A stretch of 64,000 nucleotides of DNA from Ischnura elegans. Taxonomy: Eukaryota > Arthropoda > Insecta > Odonata > Coenagrionidae. Of the stretch, positions 21,601-35,500 are shown piece after piece. The stretch lies in assembly GCF_921293095.1 (NCBI RefSeq), contig NC_060248.1, positions 137,404,972 to 137,468,971 on the forward strand, given 5' to 3'. Every line of letters starts with the position of its first letter. Within the stretch, counting starts at the first letter, position 1. The position numbers were made by a program, and so were the translations under genes. The notes beneath the pieces were generated by a model. It was not told the origin of the DNA, did not search any database, and worked only from the letters and a program-made list of their open reading frames with translations.

Positions 21601-22254
21601 GAACTCCTCCTATTGTTGCAATCAATATTCAACCATACAAATTGTGCATATAGGTAATTGCTCTACCTAATTTTTAAAGTCTAAATTCTTTACAACGAGT
21701 GTGTAATGCATTTTCAAGAGGGAGATTGAAAATATATATTTAACTCTCTCACTGGAAAGACTTTGACTGGAAATGCTGAGGAAAGTAATTATATGCACAT
21801 ATTCAAATGGGAAATTCACAAGAAATTAAGTAATGAACCCAATCAAGAGAATATAAAGATCAATTTCATTGAAAAAGTTATTAGAAACTTGCATGGTTAA
21901 TTTTAGATGATTCATTTTATAGTAGGAGTTAGAAAAAATCTATCATTAATGAAACTCATTTGGTTATTAACAGAAAAATAAATTCTAATACTTTCATGCG
22001 TTTATGTTATCACAAATCTATTTATTTTCTAATGTATCTTAATGCCCAAAATGGAACAACTAAAGTAATATTTTCTAACAGAATTTTAAAACAAGCTACA
22101 CGAATAAACAGCTTTAGAATACTTCCAAAAAGATATCAAATTTACATTAAAAAGGAAATTTAACATTGTTATTCAATATTACTTAAAAGTTAATACACCA
22201 ATTGACGTAATATGGGAAAATTAATTCCACACTATTGCTACTAATAAGTGAGAA

Positions 22255-22844
22255 CTGCACTATTGATTAGGATGATCAATATGATGGCCTTTCTTCTAGG
22301 CATCCATAAATTTGGCATGTCTAAGTTAATCCTTTATGTAATTTTCTAGTTCCTTAGATGAAGCACTTAGGTGGTAATGTCGAACTGCATCTGTAAAAGA
22401 AGAGGTATTCCCTATGACAATGATATCAACAACATGTAGTCCAATTAATCATCACAGGTAATTTATAAAACTTTTGGAGGAACAATTTATTGGAAAATAA
22501 GGAAGAGATATGTAAAACAATAACTTATGTAGTGGGGATGAAGAGCTAAAGAAATAAGCCTTACTGAAGAAAGGGATAGATGTTTGTTCGGGGTGTTTTC
22601 ACAAATAAATATCCTTTTGATTTAGAATTGCCCCACTATCTACCCTCTCATCTAATGATGAAAAAATGTAATATAAAACTTACCAAAAATCATTGCTTTC
22701 AGGCCAAGCTCAGAAAATACTCTTTTTCTTTTTGTAGCCTATCCAGCTGTAGTTTGCTGACAAGTTGTCTTTCATGACATACCGGAAAGTTCGTACAGTC
22801 ATTTCCTTAGAAGTGTTGCCTCCAATGAGGGCCAACTCGGAAAT
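22255..22844 (-). pseudogene. DUF4806-like gene fragment, two exons
   Basis: Exon 1 (22,844-22,684) follows a good acceptor (tttgattgcag). It encodes 'LALIGGNTSKEMTV' and 'NLSANYSWIGYKK', then, after a one-base shift in an A-rich run, 'RVFSELGLKAMIF', ending at a GTAAGT donor. Exon 2 (from 22,390) follows 'cttcttttacag' and encodes 'AVRHYHLSASSKELENYIKD', then a stop where the family has a Trp-like residue, then 'LRHAKFMDA'. The split codon (G + AT) joins in phase across the 293-bp intron. The pattern matches the DUF4806 domain found in many insect proteins of unknown function. The frameshift and stop codons mean it is decayed. Confidence 0.65.
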
Positions 22845-22849
22845 CTGCA

Positions 22850-24145
22850 ATCAAATTAACAAAGTAGTTACATGTTAATCTTCATTTTCAAAGGTAGATG
22901 TGTCAAGTCTTTCACAGAATGGCAAATATTCATGATGATACAATTTTATAGGAATCTGTCGCATGAGACATTTAATCTAACAATAGTTTCACCAGCATTA
23001 TTGCTAGTAGTTTCTTCAGGTTTTATTGGCAATTCAGTTATGTCCTGTTTATTGTACATTGCATTCACAAACTGATATCCAATATATATTAAAACCAGTT
23101 GAGATATTATTTTTCGAAGATATTATTTTTGCCTCAACTCCAACTTCTACAGAAATGGCCAGCAAATTGTGAAAATTGATAATGATATTACTATTTATGA
23201 CTTTCACTGCAATTTAGGCATTTGTGAAAAATGAACTGAAGCACAAATCAATACCTAGATGATAATGATCGGAGAGAGTTAAATTAATGGCTATGTTATA
23301 AACAGCTAATTAATTACTACAATTCTTCGAGACATATTTCTATAGGTTATTCATTTTCATGAAAAAAAACCTTCGTATACGAGTTAATTGTGACTGATAC
23401 TTTAATACCATAACGAACTGCTAAAAAAGTGGATTCTTCTGCGAAAAACCTGATATTTCAACTTAATCGGTGAATGGATTGTATTTTTACTATGGCCGCG
23501 AAAGCAAAGATCATGCTAAATTTTTATTTCACTGTGAACATAGCAATTAATAATCTTACATACTTATTGGATATAAATTAGCGGTACATTAATCGTATTA
23601 TTACATACGAAAAGATACATGGGCACAAGTTCGGTGCTTCACTAACGAATCGAAAAAATGTTCCATTTACTTACATTTACATGGTAAGCTCAGCAGATAT
23701 GTTTTGATGATGACAAAGGTATCTCCTTATATCTCTTCGTGCCGCAAAGATCCACTTTATCCGGTAATTCAGTATTCATAAACTTAATCCGGCGTTGATT
23801 TCAAAGTAGTTGTGTTGGTTGGGAAAACTGTGGGCCAGGTAACACAACTTTTCAAAGTGCCTGCAGCTCGATTCTGTAAATGTGATATGGCCGTCACAAG
23901 CGGATTTCGTCAATGTATTCACGGCTTAGACGCTGCACAGTGGGCGGAAATCGGAAAAAGCCGGACTAAGTTACAAAATGGCTTTTTCTGAGTTACAAAC
24001 TTGAAACTTTGCTCTTTTACTCACAAATGATTGAAATTTATGGATATGTACTTCATTTGATATAGATCCCACCCGTTACTGAGATACAGAGGCTCAAACG
24101 TGAAAAAATTTCCATAAAAACGCCCGTCTTCAATTTTCTCTAGGA
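22850..24145. other. AT-rich intergenic DNA, no gene seen
   Basis: No supported coding region. From about 23,935 a GC-richer block starts ('cagtgggcggaaatcgg') that resembles the end of a DNA transposon, but no matching opposite end was found. Confidence 0.35.
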
Positions 24146-24440
24146 GGGGGGGGGGGGGGGCAAGCAAAGTTGAGACATTTTAGCATGGAAAAGATGAATG
24201 AAAACAACATTATAAGAAAATTATAACAGCGCTTTATTGGTTTATGAGATTATTTCCTTGAAAAAATAGTTTTAATCCAGTTACCTATCTTATACTAATA
24301 CATATCATTTTTCGTTGGTTTGAAGAAAATTTGTTGAATACTTTCGTTTCAATTCAGTACTGATTTTGCTTAAAGACTTTTGCGATTTTTGCTTCCAGGG
24401 GGGCAGCTGCTCCCCCTGCCCCTCGCTGGGTACGCCCATG
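24146..24440. repeat. Poly-G tract and transposon-end-like sequence
   Basis: A 14-G run lies near 24,147-24,160. Near 24,398-24,440 the sequence 'ggggggcagctgctccccct', followed by 'gctgggtacgcccatg', resembles the GC-rich palindromic end of a common insect repeat. Only one end is identified. Confidence 0.35.
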
Positions 24441-24599
24441 TTTACATATGACATTCTTAATCAATTTATTTTATACGATCGCTTCTCGCTTTATCTTGAT
24501 TTATTTAGCTTTTTGCGCAGAGTCAAGGCTATAAAATGCCTAGTTCATCGTAAAAATATATTTATTAAGTGTATAATCATTTTGCGTGCCCAATATCGT

Positions 24600-24795
24600 C
24601 ACTTTTCAACGACTTTGCAGCGTATGAGCGTTAAAATATCTCAAGCGCGCATACGGAATATAGTCTACAGTCCCAACCGTGACGTCACGCTCCCTCATCC
24701 CACTCACTTCCCCGCCGTGCGATGTTGGCCACAGCGTTCCGCCCGAACGGCAGGTGTACTTACTTAAATGGTCTAAGGAGAATTTTAGAGATTGG
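24600..24795 (-). repeat. Dispersed repeat, copy 2
   Basis: The reverse complement shares 'ccttagaccat', 'gtggccaacatc' and 'gtgacgtcacggttggga' with 16,840-17,000 in the same order. It is a second, diverged member of that repeat family. Confidence 0.5.
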
Positions 24796-25429
24796 AGGCA
24801 TGGTATACATTTCTGATGAACATCGATGACAGCGCCCCTATGCTGATATTTGGAATCAAAAAACAAATGAGTAACCACCAGCGGAAATATCCCTTACTTT
24901 CGGAGAACACAGCGGCACCGCGCCACTGTGGTACTAATCCGAACCTAAAAACGGATTCGAAATACGTGCTCCTGTTAATGAAAACTGTACAGAAGGCAAA
25001 TTATACGGCTACAGCTGCATAGAAAAGTACACATCAATTGGAAACCGTTATTATATTATTGTTTGATGCACAAGTAGGCCCCGAGAGTGGACACGCGCAT
25101 TATTTTAACTCATGAAAGGTCATCCCACGCCCAGGGAAATAGCGACAAAATTATGCTAATGCATAATGCTTTATAATTATGGTATAAAGACGGCTTTTTC
25201 AATTAAACTTACTATTACACCTTTAAATCAGTTAATATTATTCTTTTTAGCAAGATAGTTATTCTTTCTTATTACAGATTGGCAGGAGAAACACTCTAAA
25301 ATATAAGTGCAGGCAATGTTCAACTCGGACATTTAATAAGACATAAAACCAAATATAGCAAAAAAATTACCTTTAAAGTATAGATAAGTAAACAAAATTT
25401 ATGTAACTCAACATTTCAACCGGCATAAA

Positions 25430-28400
25430 GGATAAATATCTATTAAAAAAATACGTTTTATACTACGGCGCTATCCAGATGTGTGTCCCGTGGAGAGCGC
25501 TAGTAAAGGCAACTTTTGACACTGAATTTTACGAAACATTACAGCGAAAAACCGACTGAATCTACTTTTAAATTAACGATAAACATCAGGATCAATAAAA
25601 AGACATTAATAAGGACCTTAATTTATCAGTTGTTAAACCTCATAACATGAAATACTTAGGCGCTATCGAGAGGTGGGCAAGTCGCAATAAGATATTGCAG
25701 TGTATATGTTACCTGGACATTTATTATTTCACCAATGCGACATATCTAAAACAGGGATTTGTAAATGAAACACAAAAAATCAAACATATGGTAACGTATC
25801 ATTCCCAACCCCGAATTAATATACAACAAAAACTACGCATGTTCAAAAACTAAGGCGCTATACTACGAATGTACAAAACTAAGGCGCTATCCGCATTCCT
25901 GAACCAAAAGTAAGTGCATATTAGATCTCTTTTAGGACAGAAACATTCAAATAATGAGGATAAAAATCTATTTACAATATTCTCCTCAAGCTAATATCTT
26001 GGAGTAAAACAACCATAATGTTTAAAATTAGAATTAAATCATGTCCAACATGGAAGAAAAAAATATTTGACAATATAATCAAAATAGGGTTTTAAATGTG
26101 ATATTTTCAAAATTATCCATCAGAACTTCAGATCGAAACTCGTCTACATCACGAGGTAACACATCAAATATTACGTAACACACATAGCCCATACAGATTT
26201 ACGTTACATAGAGATACCACGAGTCGACAAATACGAGGTCGCCCACCCCGAATCACCCGCATGGAAGGTAAGTGGTATGAATGATAAAATATTTTTTTCC
26301 GAAGGTCGTGCCTGACCAAAAGCTGTGATGTCAGCCTAATCGTAGAAAAACATGTTCAACCAAGGGATTAAAATAAAAAACGACAGCGTAAGTACTTTTC
26401 CCCTTTGAAATCTAGGCCTGGATGGCCCAACCCACAGCCCTCGACGCCATCAAAAAAATCTGGAAAAGTGAAACATTATAGAAATTTTTATTTTCGGTAA
26501 AAATGAAAAGAAATTTACTACAAATCCCAAAAGGAAACGAAAGCAAGACGATACCACAGTCTTAAAATTCAACTGAAAAATTTACGACTCTAGAGGAAAA
26601 TACTTGACCCACAAAAAACTGGAAGTAAAAATGTAAATAAGACATTTAAAAAACACTCCATCAGAATTTCGGATCGAAACTCGTATACATCACGAGGTAA
26701 CACATCAAAGATTACGTAACACACATAGCCCATACAGATTTACGTTACATAGAGATACCACAAGTCGACAAATACGAGGTCGCCCACCCCGAATCACCCG
26801 CATGGAAGGTAAGTGGTATGAATGATAAAATATTTTTTTCCGAAGGTCGCGCCCGGCCTAAAGCTGTGATGTCAGCCTAATCGTAGAAAAACACGTTCAA
26901 CGAAGGGATTAAAATAAAAAACGATAGCGTAAGTACTTTTCCCCTTTGAAATCTAGGCCTGGATGGCCCAACCCACAGCCCTCGACGCCATCAAAAAAAT
27001 CTGGGAAAGTGAAACATTTAAAAAATTTTTATTTTCGGTAAAAATGAAAAGAAATTTACTACAATCCCAAAGGAAACGAACGCACGACGATACCACAGTT
27101 TTAAAATTCAACTGAAAAATTTACGACTCCGGAGGAAAATACTTGACCCACAAAAAACAGAAAGTAAAAATGAAAATGTGACATTTTAAAAAGACCCCAA
27201 CAGAATTTCGGATCGAAACTCGTCTACATTACGAGGTAACACATCAAAGATTACGTAACATACATAGCCCATACAGATTTACGTTACATAGAGATACCAC
27301 GAGTCGACAAATACGAGGTCGTCCGACCCGAATCACCCGCATGGAAGGTAAGTGGTATGAATGGTAAAATAATTTTTCCCGAAGATCGAGCCCGGCCTAC
27401 AGCTGTAATGTCAGTCTAATCGTAGAAAAACATTTTTAACCAAGGGATTAAAATAAAAAACGACAGCGTAATTACTTTTCCCCTTTGAAATCTAGGCCTG
27501 GATGGCCCAACCCACAGCCCTCGACGCCATAAAAAAAATCTGGAAAGTGAAACATTTAAAAAAATTTTATTTTCGGTAAAAATGAAAAGAAATTTACTAC
27601 AATCCCAAAGGAAACGAAAGCAAGACGATACCACAGTTTTAAAATTCAACTGAAAAATTTACGACTCTAGAGGAAAATACTTGACCCACAAAAAACAGGA
27701 AGTAAAAATGTAAATGTGACATTTTAAAAAGACTCCATCAGAAAATCGGATCGAAACTCGTCTACATCACGACGTAACACAAAAAAAAATTACGTAACAC
27801 ACATAGCCCATACAGATTTACGTTACATAGATATACCACGAGTCGACAAATACGAGGTCCCCCACCCCGAATCACCCGCAAGGAAGGTAAGTGGTATGAA
27901 TGACAAAATATTTTTTTTCGAATATCGTGCCCGGCCTACAGCTGTGATGTCAGCCTAATCGTAGAAAAACATTTTCAACCAAGGGATGGAAATGAAAAAC
28001 GACTACGAAATTACTTCTCCCCTTTGAAATCTAGGTCTTCGATGGCCCAACCCACAGCCCTCGACGCCATCAAAAAAATCTGGAAAAGTGAAACCTTTTT
28101 AAAAATTTTATTTTCGGTAAAAATGAAAAGAAATTTACCACAATCCCAAAGGAAAGGAAAGCATGACGAAACCTCCGTTTACAAATGCATTTGAAAAATT
28201 TACGACATTAGAGGAAAATACTTGACCCACAAAAAACTAGAAGTAAAAATGTAAATGTGACATTTTAAAAAGACTCCATCAGAAAATCGGATCGAAACTC
28301 ATCTACATTACGAGGTAACATATCAAAGATTACGTAACACACATAGCCCATACAGATTTACATTACATAGAGATACCACGAGTCGACAAATACTTGCTCG

Positions 28401-29669
28401 CCCACCCCGAATCAAGCGCATGGAAAGTAGGTGATGCGAATGGGAATATATTTTTTTCCGAAGACTGTGCCCGGCATTCAGCTATGATGTCACCCTAATC
28501 GTAGAAAAACATTTTCAACTAAGGGATGGAAATGAAAAACGACTAAGTAATTACTTTTCCCCTTTGAAATTACGTATTGGAATGCTGCTGCCCACTGCTG
28601 CCCACTGCCTACTACACCATTAACAAAATCTGGAAAAGGAAAACATTTTTAAAATCTTTATTTACGGTAAAAATGAAAATAAATTTACCACAATCATAGA
28701 TGAAACGAAAGCACGACGATACCACCGTGTTAAAATTCAACTGAGAAATTTACCACACTAGAGGAAAATACTTGACACACAAAAAACTGGACGTAAAAAT
28801 GTAAATGTGACATTTAAAAAAGACTGCATCAGAATTTCGGATCGAAACTCATCTACATTACTAGGTAACACATCACAGATTACGTAACACACATAGCCCA
28901 TACAGATTTACATTACATAGAGATACCACGAGTCGACAAATACCTACTCGCCCACCCAAATCAAGCGCATGGAAGGTAGGTGCTACGAATGGGGAAATAT
29001 TTTTTTCCGTAGACTGTGCCCGGCCTACAGCTGTGATGACACCCCAATCGTAGGAAAATATGTTCAAACAAGGGATGGAAATGAAAAACAACAGCGTAAG
29101 TACTTTTCCCCTTTGAAAACTACGCCTGGATGGCCCAACCCACAGCCCTCGACACCAACAACAAAATCTGGAAAAGTGAAACAATTTTCAAATTTTTATT
29201 TTCGGTAAAAATGAAAAGAAATTTACCACAATCATAGATGAAACGATAGCACGACGATACCACCGTTTTAAAATTCAAATGAAAATTTTAAGACACCAGA
29301 GGAAAATACTTGACTAACAAAAAAGTGGAAGTAAAAATTTAAATGTGACATTTTCAAAATACTCCATCAGAATTTCGGATCGAAACTCGTCTACATTACG
29401 AGGTAACACATCAAAGATTACGTAACACACATAGCCCATACAGATTTACGTTGCATAGAGATACCACGAGTCGACAAATACAAGGTCGCCCACCCCGAAT
29501 CTCCCGCATGGAAGGTAAGTCGCATGAATGGTAAAATATTTTTTTCCGAAGATCGAGCCCGGGCTACAGCTGTGATAACACCTTAATCATAGAAAAACAT
29601 GGTCAACCAAGGGATTAAAATAAAAAGTGATCACGTAATTACTTTTTCCCTATGTAATTTACGTCTGGG
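25430..29669 (+). repeat. Left arm of foldback A: ~540-bp monomer array
   Basis: The landmark 'gagtcgacaaata' recurs at about 26,221, 26,762, 27,301, 27,840, 28,380, 28,930 and 29,468, spacing 538-550 bp. Each unit also carries 'cccacagccctcgac', 'cgtagaaaaacat' and 'ttacgtaacacacatagccc', with variation. Outward of 26,040 the units are more diverged and are marked by 'ggcgctat' (about 25,466, 25,658, 25,853 and 25,884). Short open frames in the array are not genes. Confidence 0.88.
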
Positions 29670-30560
29670 CCGTGAAATTTAGCCGTGTTATATATAATCA
29701 AATATTTGTTGTTCCCATGGATTAATAATATATAAAATGAATTCCTTGTGTTTGTCTGAGCGTTGAGAAGTTTTAAGCGAACTCCTAACGATCATATTGA
29801 CGGATTTAGACTACATATTTTTATTCCATATTGGCTGATTTGGTACTGAAATGAACTCCACTGATGTTAACGCTAGAACTCCGATTGAAATTTCCATGTG
29901 ATAAGCGAAAAACGAAGAATTCATGACTAACTTCAGATATAAGCTACGAATATATTTTCGGAAAAAAGACCACAAATAGCAGTGGAAGACCGCGCGTAGG
30001 GGATAGAAAAGGGTCATTCAGTTCTATGAAGGGCATGGGCTCGAGGGACATCCTGGTCCAGCAGGTCTTTTGTGTCCTCGGCGGTCCCTTTCCTAACCCC
30101 CGCGCGGTGCACACGCAGAGTCAGGCTCTTTAACCCCTTTTTGGGATAATTTCGTGCCACACGGCATGAAACTATGCGACGCGGAAAATGAAGGAAAATG
30201 ATCCTTAACTTTCAAAAGTGAAAAGCTTCATGCCGGCCTGGTCCGAAATGAATCGGATCGTTTCGTGCCTTTTCGTCAAATGTTTGTTTCACCGCAGCTC
30301 AGTTGTATATACGTTCATAAAATTTTCGTAAATATTTTCCGTTAACACGGAGTCATAAAATTTTCAATTGTACTGAGTGTGAAATCCTTGATTTGAAATT
30401 CATCTACATCTACATAATACCCCGCAGCCGCCTAAAAGGCGTGTGGCAGAGGGTGTTAGGACACCAGCCGTTTACAGCTAAAAAAAATGAAGTGCTCAAA
30501 CGAAGTTCGGACTAGCGTTTATTAAAGTCCTGTATGGTTCGGGGAAAAACGAATTCCCAT
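29670..30560. other. Central spacer of foldback A
   Basis: About 890 bp of sequence not related to the monomer, lying between the oppositely oriented arrays. It contains a GC-richer patch (30,010-30,290) and, at 30,401-30,475, 'ctacatctacataatacccc' followed by 'ggcgtgtggcagagggtg', which resembles a widespread arthropod interspersed repeat. No open frame longer than about 70 codons and no transposase motif is seen. Confidence 0.55.
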
Positions 30561-30817
30561 ATCTATCTGGCCCGAAAATTGGGGTGGGCAGGCCCAAGGC
30601 TAGTTTAAAAGTATTGCAATGAGTCTTGTGAATTTTTAACGTACGCGATTACATGTTTTTACGATGATCTAAGAGCAATAACAGTTTTTAGCGCGTTAAA
30701 GTCGCCGTAAAAACATTTTTCGATGCCAGTCTTCCACTGGGCCGATTTCCAGAAGATTCTGCATATTATTTATTGGTTTGGGGATGTTCTGCTTCACAAA
30801 TAATGATGTGTAATATT

Positions 30818-31164
30818 ATTAATAGTAGCGGGCGTAACTTGGTGGAAATACATAATCGCAGGAATAGAAGGATCTACAACTTTGCTTTTCCACGTAGCAG
30901 TTTATCGACACCGACCATGGTTTCGTAACAGAGTAACACAACAAGGTGAAAAATGCAGGTAAATTGATAGTATGTATAGCAGAGGGTTGGGTGTGGAAAT
31001 ACATTACAAGATTTTCCTATAATACAAGATTTCCCTACCCAACCCTCTGCTATATATACTGTCAATTTACTTGCATTTTTCACCTTGATAATGTTTCTGT
31101 GTAACGAAACCGTGGTCGGCCTCAATAAATTACTAAAATAGCAAAGTTGTTGATCCTTCTATTC
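30818..31164. mobile_element. 347-bp palindromic insertion in array A
   Basis: Arms of about 150 bp (30,861-31,012 and 31,024-31,163) are inverted copies, for example 'agcagagggttgggt' against 'acccaaccctctgct'. ATGTGTAATATT is directly repeated at both borders (30,806-30,817 and 31,165-31,176), and the flanking array monomer appears continuous across it. This looks like a foldback MITE. The left arm starts about 43 bp inside the left border, so the true ends are uncertain. Confidence 0.6.
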
Positions 31165-32373
31165 ATGTGTAATATTCATATTGAGGTGCATTTGCAATGG
31201 AAATTCTCTTTATTTTTTATGAATGACATAGTGAAAGATATATTTTCATTTTTTTCCAGGCTAATTATTTTGTTTTAGCGTCGTATTTTGTTGAAATCCC
31301 ATTTTAAAATTTTTTTACTGTGCCTCGCTTCTATCTAAGTTTATGAAAAATTGCATATTTTATTTCCCAGAAATAACGACATGATTAAATTATAATTAAT
31401 TTTCCTGAGTCTGAAATACCTGTTATGAAATTGGGATGGAGTGGCCCAACGGTTTTTTAAGCGGAGAAGCAATGAAATGGGTCTTGCGTTTTTTTAACGC
31501 TAGAGATAAGATGATTATACGCTGATGTAGATTTAATAACAATTTTAGGCGCGTCAAATTCGTTGGGACAAAATAAGTTCCGATGCGTATGATTTCTCTT
31601 TCCATAGGGCCGATTACCGGTTGGCGCACTAGTATTTGGTGACCCGGGAGTACCCTGTATATACATCGATTACGGTTTTAAGGAAGTTCTCTTTCTTTCA
31701 TTTTATTATTTCATTTTATATCAATCCATCTGAATTTCATTTAAAATTTTCTTCAATTGTTGCCTGATTACCTGGTGAAAATATCATTTAACATTTTGAA
31801 GGTTAAATATTTTCCATACATTTGTCTTAAATATTGTCATAATTGTCTTAAATTCCAAATGAAATTTTTCACTCGTTGCGTCATTGTTGCATCTAAGATC
31901 ATGAATAATTTCATTTATTACTTTCCAGAAAATAACAAAATTATAAAATTTTTACTTTTCCTAATCGTGATTTTCTAGCTGGGCAAATGAGGTGGGCATA
32001 GATATCAAGATATTTCAAGATAGATTCAAGCATAATTTCAGGAAGAAAAATCAATGAAATGGGTTGTAGAACTTCGCGACTTGCATGTGCTCTGAATATT
32101 ATTTATGGGTCTCGGGATGGCCTGTTACATCAATTTTGATTTTATATCTTGACAAAAGGATTATTCGAAATTTGCTTTTATATTATTTGTAAATGACCCA
32201 GTGAAAATTATATTTCGATTATTTCGTGTGTCTTTTCTTATTTTTCAAACAAAGAGTAGATAAAATTGCAAACATTTCTTACCATGTGTCATTTTAAATA
32301 TAAGTGCGTGGAAAATTTCTTTTCTTATTCTCCGAAAATAACGATAAAATTAATTTTAAGGTGGGCCAACCAG

Positions 32374-32541
32374 CAGTGGCGGATCTATGGGGAGCTACTG
32401 GGGCTATAGCAAACGTTAACCTCCTTGGGAATCATATTTACGTTAGATAGCATGGTAATTATTTCCGACCCCCAATATACTGCTGGTATTTTTGACCCCA
32501 CTTAGCCCCATTCCCTTGTCCCTATCCTGGATCCGCTATTG
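32374..32541. mobile_element. hAT-like MITE, 168 bp
   Basis: The ends CAGTGGCGGATC and GATCCGCTATTG are inverted. The flanking octamers CCAACCAG and CGAATCAG match at 6 of 8 positions, consistent with an aged 8-bp target duplication. It lies inside an array A monomer. Its terminal motif matches the element at 37,002-37,200. Confidence 0.6.
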
Positions 32542-35500
32542 CGAATCAGTGGCTATTTATCAAAGCGGAAAAGTATTGAAATGATTCTGATATACTATTA
32601 CGTTATGGTATAACATATTTTTACTATTTAAAACATCCTGGAATAGTATCAGCAATCGGCACAAAAAGAGTCGACGGGAAAAATATAATCCAGTACGTGC
32701 CATTTCTCATCCGCCGCGCCGGGACGATTTCGTGCAGGCGCCCTAGTAATATTTATTGATTCGCAGTTACTTTATACGCAGTAAAAGTTTGTCATGGCGT
32801 TCTCCCGCAATCTTTGATTTTTTATCTTGTAATATAGAAGAGTTACGCTTTGAAATTCGAATTCAATTTTTTTTAAATAACGCGTTAAAAACATTACTTC
32901 GATTTTTTTTGTCAGTAAAATATTTTCCTTCAGTATCCTCTATTGGTTAAATCCAATTTCTAACATCGGTGACGTGTCATTCTGCAATTTAGTTGTGTGG
33001 AAAGTTTCCTTAAAAATCTTCAGAAAATAAGGAAGATATAAAATTTTTACCTTTCCCTGTTTTGAATTGGTGGCGGAGACTGTGGGTTATGCCAGCCCAA
33101 GCCTATTTCTTAAAGATTAAAATTGTTATATGAGTGTTTATGATTTTTACCGCGTCGTTCAACACGTTTTTATGTGATCCATGTGGTATCACAGCTGTAG
33201 TCACAGTTGTCGGAAAAAAATAATTTTCCAATTCATGTCTTTTCGCTTCCACGCGGGTGATTCGGGGTGGGCGACCTAGTATTTGTCGACTCGTGGTATC
33301 CCTGCGCAATGTAAATCAGCATGGGCTACGGGTGTTACGTAATCTTTGATGTCATACCTCGTAATGTATATAAGTTTTGATCTGAAGTTCTCATGGAGAA
33401 TTTAGAAAATGTCACATTCAAAATTAACTTCGATTTTTTTGGCTCATTTATTTTCCTGCAGTGCCGTAAATGTTTCGTTAAATATTAAAACGGTGAAATC
33501 GTCGTGTTTTTACTTCTTCTATAATTATAATAATAATAATAATTATGGTAAACTTCTTTTTATTTTCACCGAAAATAAAGAATTTAAATTTTTTTTAGAT
33601 TTTTAGTTGGTGCCGCAGGCTGTGGTGTGGAGTACCCCGGGCCTAGATTTCAAAGGGGAAAAGTACTTACGTTGTCGTTTTTTATTTTCATCCCTTGTTT
33701 GAACATTTTTTTCTACGATTGGGGTGTCATCAAAGCGGAAGGCCGGGCGCAGTCTTCGGGAAAAAATATATTCCCATTCGCATCACCTATTTTTCCATGC
33801 GCTTGATTTGGGGTGGGCGAGCAAGTATTTGTGGACTCGTGGTATCTCTATGTAATGAAAATCTGTATGGGCTATGGGTGTTACATAATATTTGATGTGT
33901 TACCTCATAATGTAGATGAGTTTCGATCCGAAATTCTGAAGGAGAGTTTTGAAAATGAGAGATTTAAATGTTTACTTCGATTTTTTTGGGTCTATTATTT
34001 TCCTCTAGTTTTTTAAATTTTTCAAATGCATTTTTAAGCGAAGGTTTCGTCGTGCTTTCGTTTCCTTTGGTATTGTGGCAAATTTCTTTTCATTTTTACC
34101 GAAAATAAAACTTTTTAAAATTTTTCACTTTTCCAGATTTTGTTGTTGGTGTCGAGGGCTGTGGGTTGGGCCATCGCAAGCCTAGTTTTCAAAGGGAAAA
34201 GTACTTACGCTGTTGTTTTTCATTTTCATCCCTTGTTTGAACATATTTTCCTACGATTGGGGTGTCATCACAGCTGTAGGCCGGGCACAGTCTTCGGAAA
34301 AAAATATTTCCCCATTCGTAGCACCTACCTTCCATGCGCTTGATTTGGGTGGGCGAGTAGGTATTTGTCGACTCGTGGTATCTCTATGTAACGTAAATCT
34401 GTATGGGCTATGTGTGTTACGTAATCTTTGATGTGTTACCTCGTAATGTAGATGAGTTTCGATCCGAAATTCTGATGGAGTCTTTTTAAAATGTCACATT
34501 TACATTTTTACTTCTAGTTTTTTGTGGGTCAAGTATTATCCTCAGGAGTCGTAAATTTTTCAGTTGAATTTTAAAACTGTGGTATCGTCGTGCGTTCGTT
34601 TCCTTTGGGATTGTAGTAAATTTCTTTTCATTTTTACCGAAAATAAAATTTTTAAAAAGGTTTCACTTTTCCAGATTTTTTTGATGGCGTCGAGGGCTGT
34701 GGGTTGGGCCACCGAAGACCTAGATTTCAAAGGGGAGAAGTAATTTCGTAGTCGTTTTTCATTTCCATCCCTTAGTTGAAAATGTTTTTCTACGATTAGG
34801 CTGACATCACAGCTGTATGCCGGGCACGATATTCGAAAAAAAATATTTTGCCATTCATACCACTTACCTTCCTTGCGGGTGATTCGGGGTGGGGGACCTC
34901 GTATTTGTCGACTCGTGGTATCTCTATGTAACGTATGGGCTACGTGTATTACGTAATCTTTGATGTGTTACCTCGTAATGTAGATGAGTTTCGATCCGTT
35001 ATTCTGAAGGAGAGTTTTGAAAATGTGAGTTTTAAATGTTTACTTCCATTTTTTTGGGTCTATTATTTTCCTCTATTGTCGTACATTTTTCAGTTAATTT
35101 TCTTTAAACGGTGTTATCGCCGTGTTTTATTTCTTTTGCGACTCTGTAAACTTCTTGAAATTGCTACCGAAAGTAAAGAATTTTAAAGCTTATTACTTTT
35201 TCATGTATTATATTTTGGGCTATCCCAGGCCTTGATTTCAAAGACGAAATTTGAATGGATGAGAGTTTTTCATTTTCATCTCTTGGTTGAAAATGTTTGA
35301 CTATGATTAGGATGTTCTCACAGCTTTACGCCGGGCACAGTCTTCGGAAAAAAATATATTCCCATTCGCATCACCTACTTTCCATGCGCTTGATTCGGGG
35401 TGGGCGAGCAAGTATTTGTCGACTCGTGGTATCTCTATGTAATGTAAATCTGTATGGGCTATGTGTGTTACGTAATCTTTGATATGTTACCTCGTAATGT

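Noticed and set aside
25430..29669. CRISPR-like array
   Set aside because: Units of ~540 bp repeat as a whole, with no short repeat/spacer pattern, in an arthropod genome.
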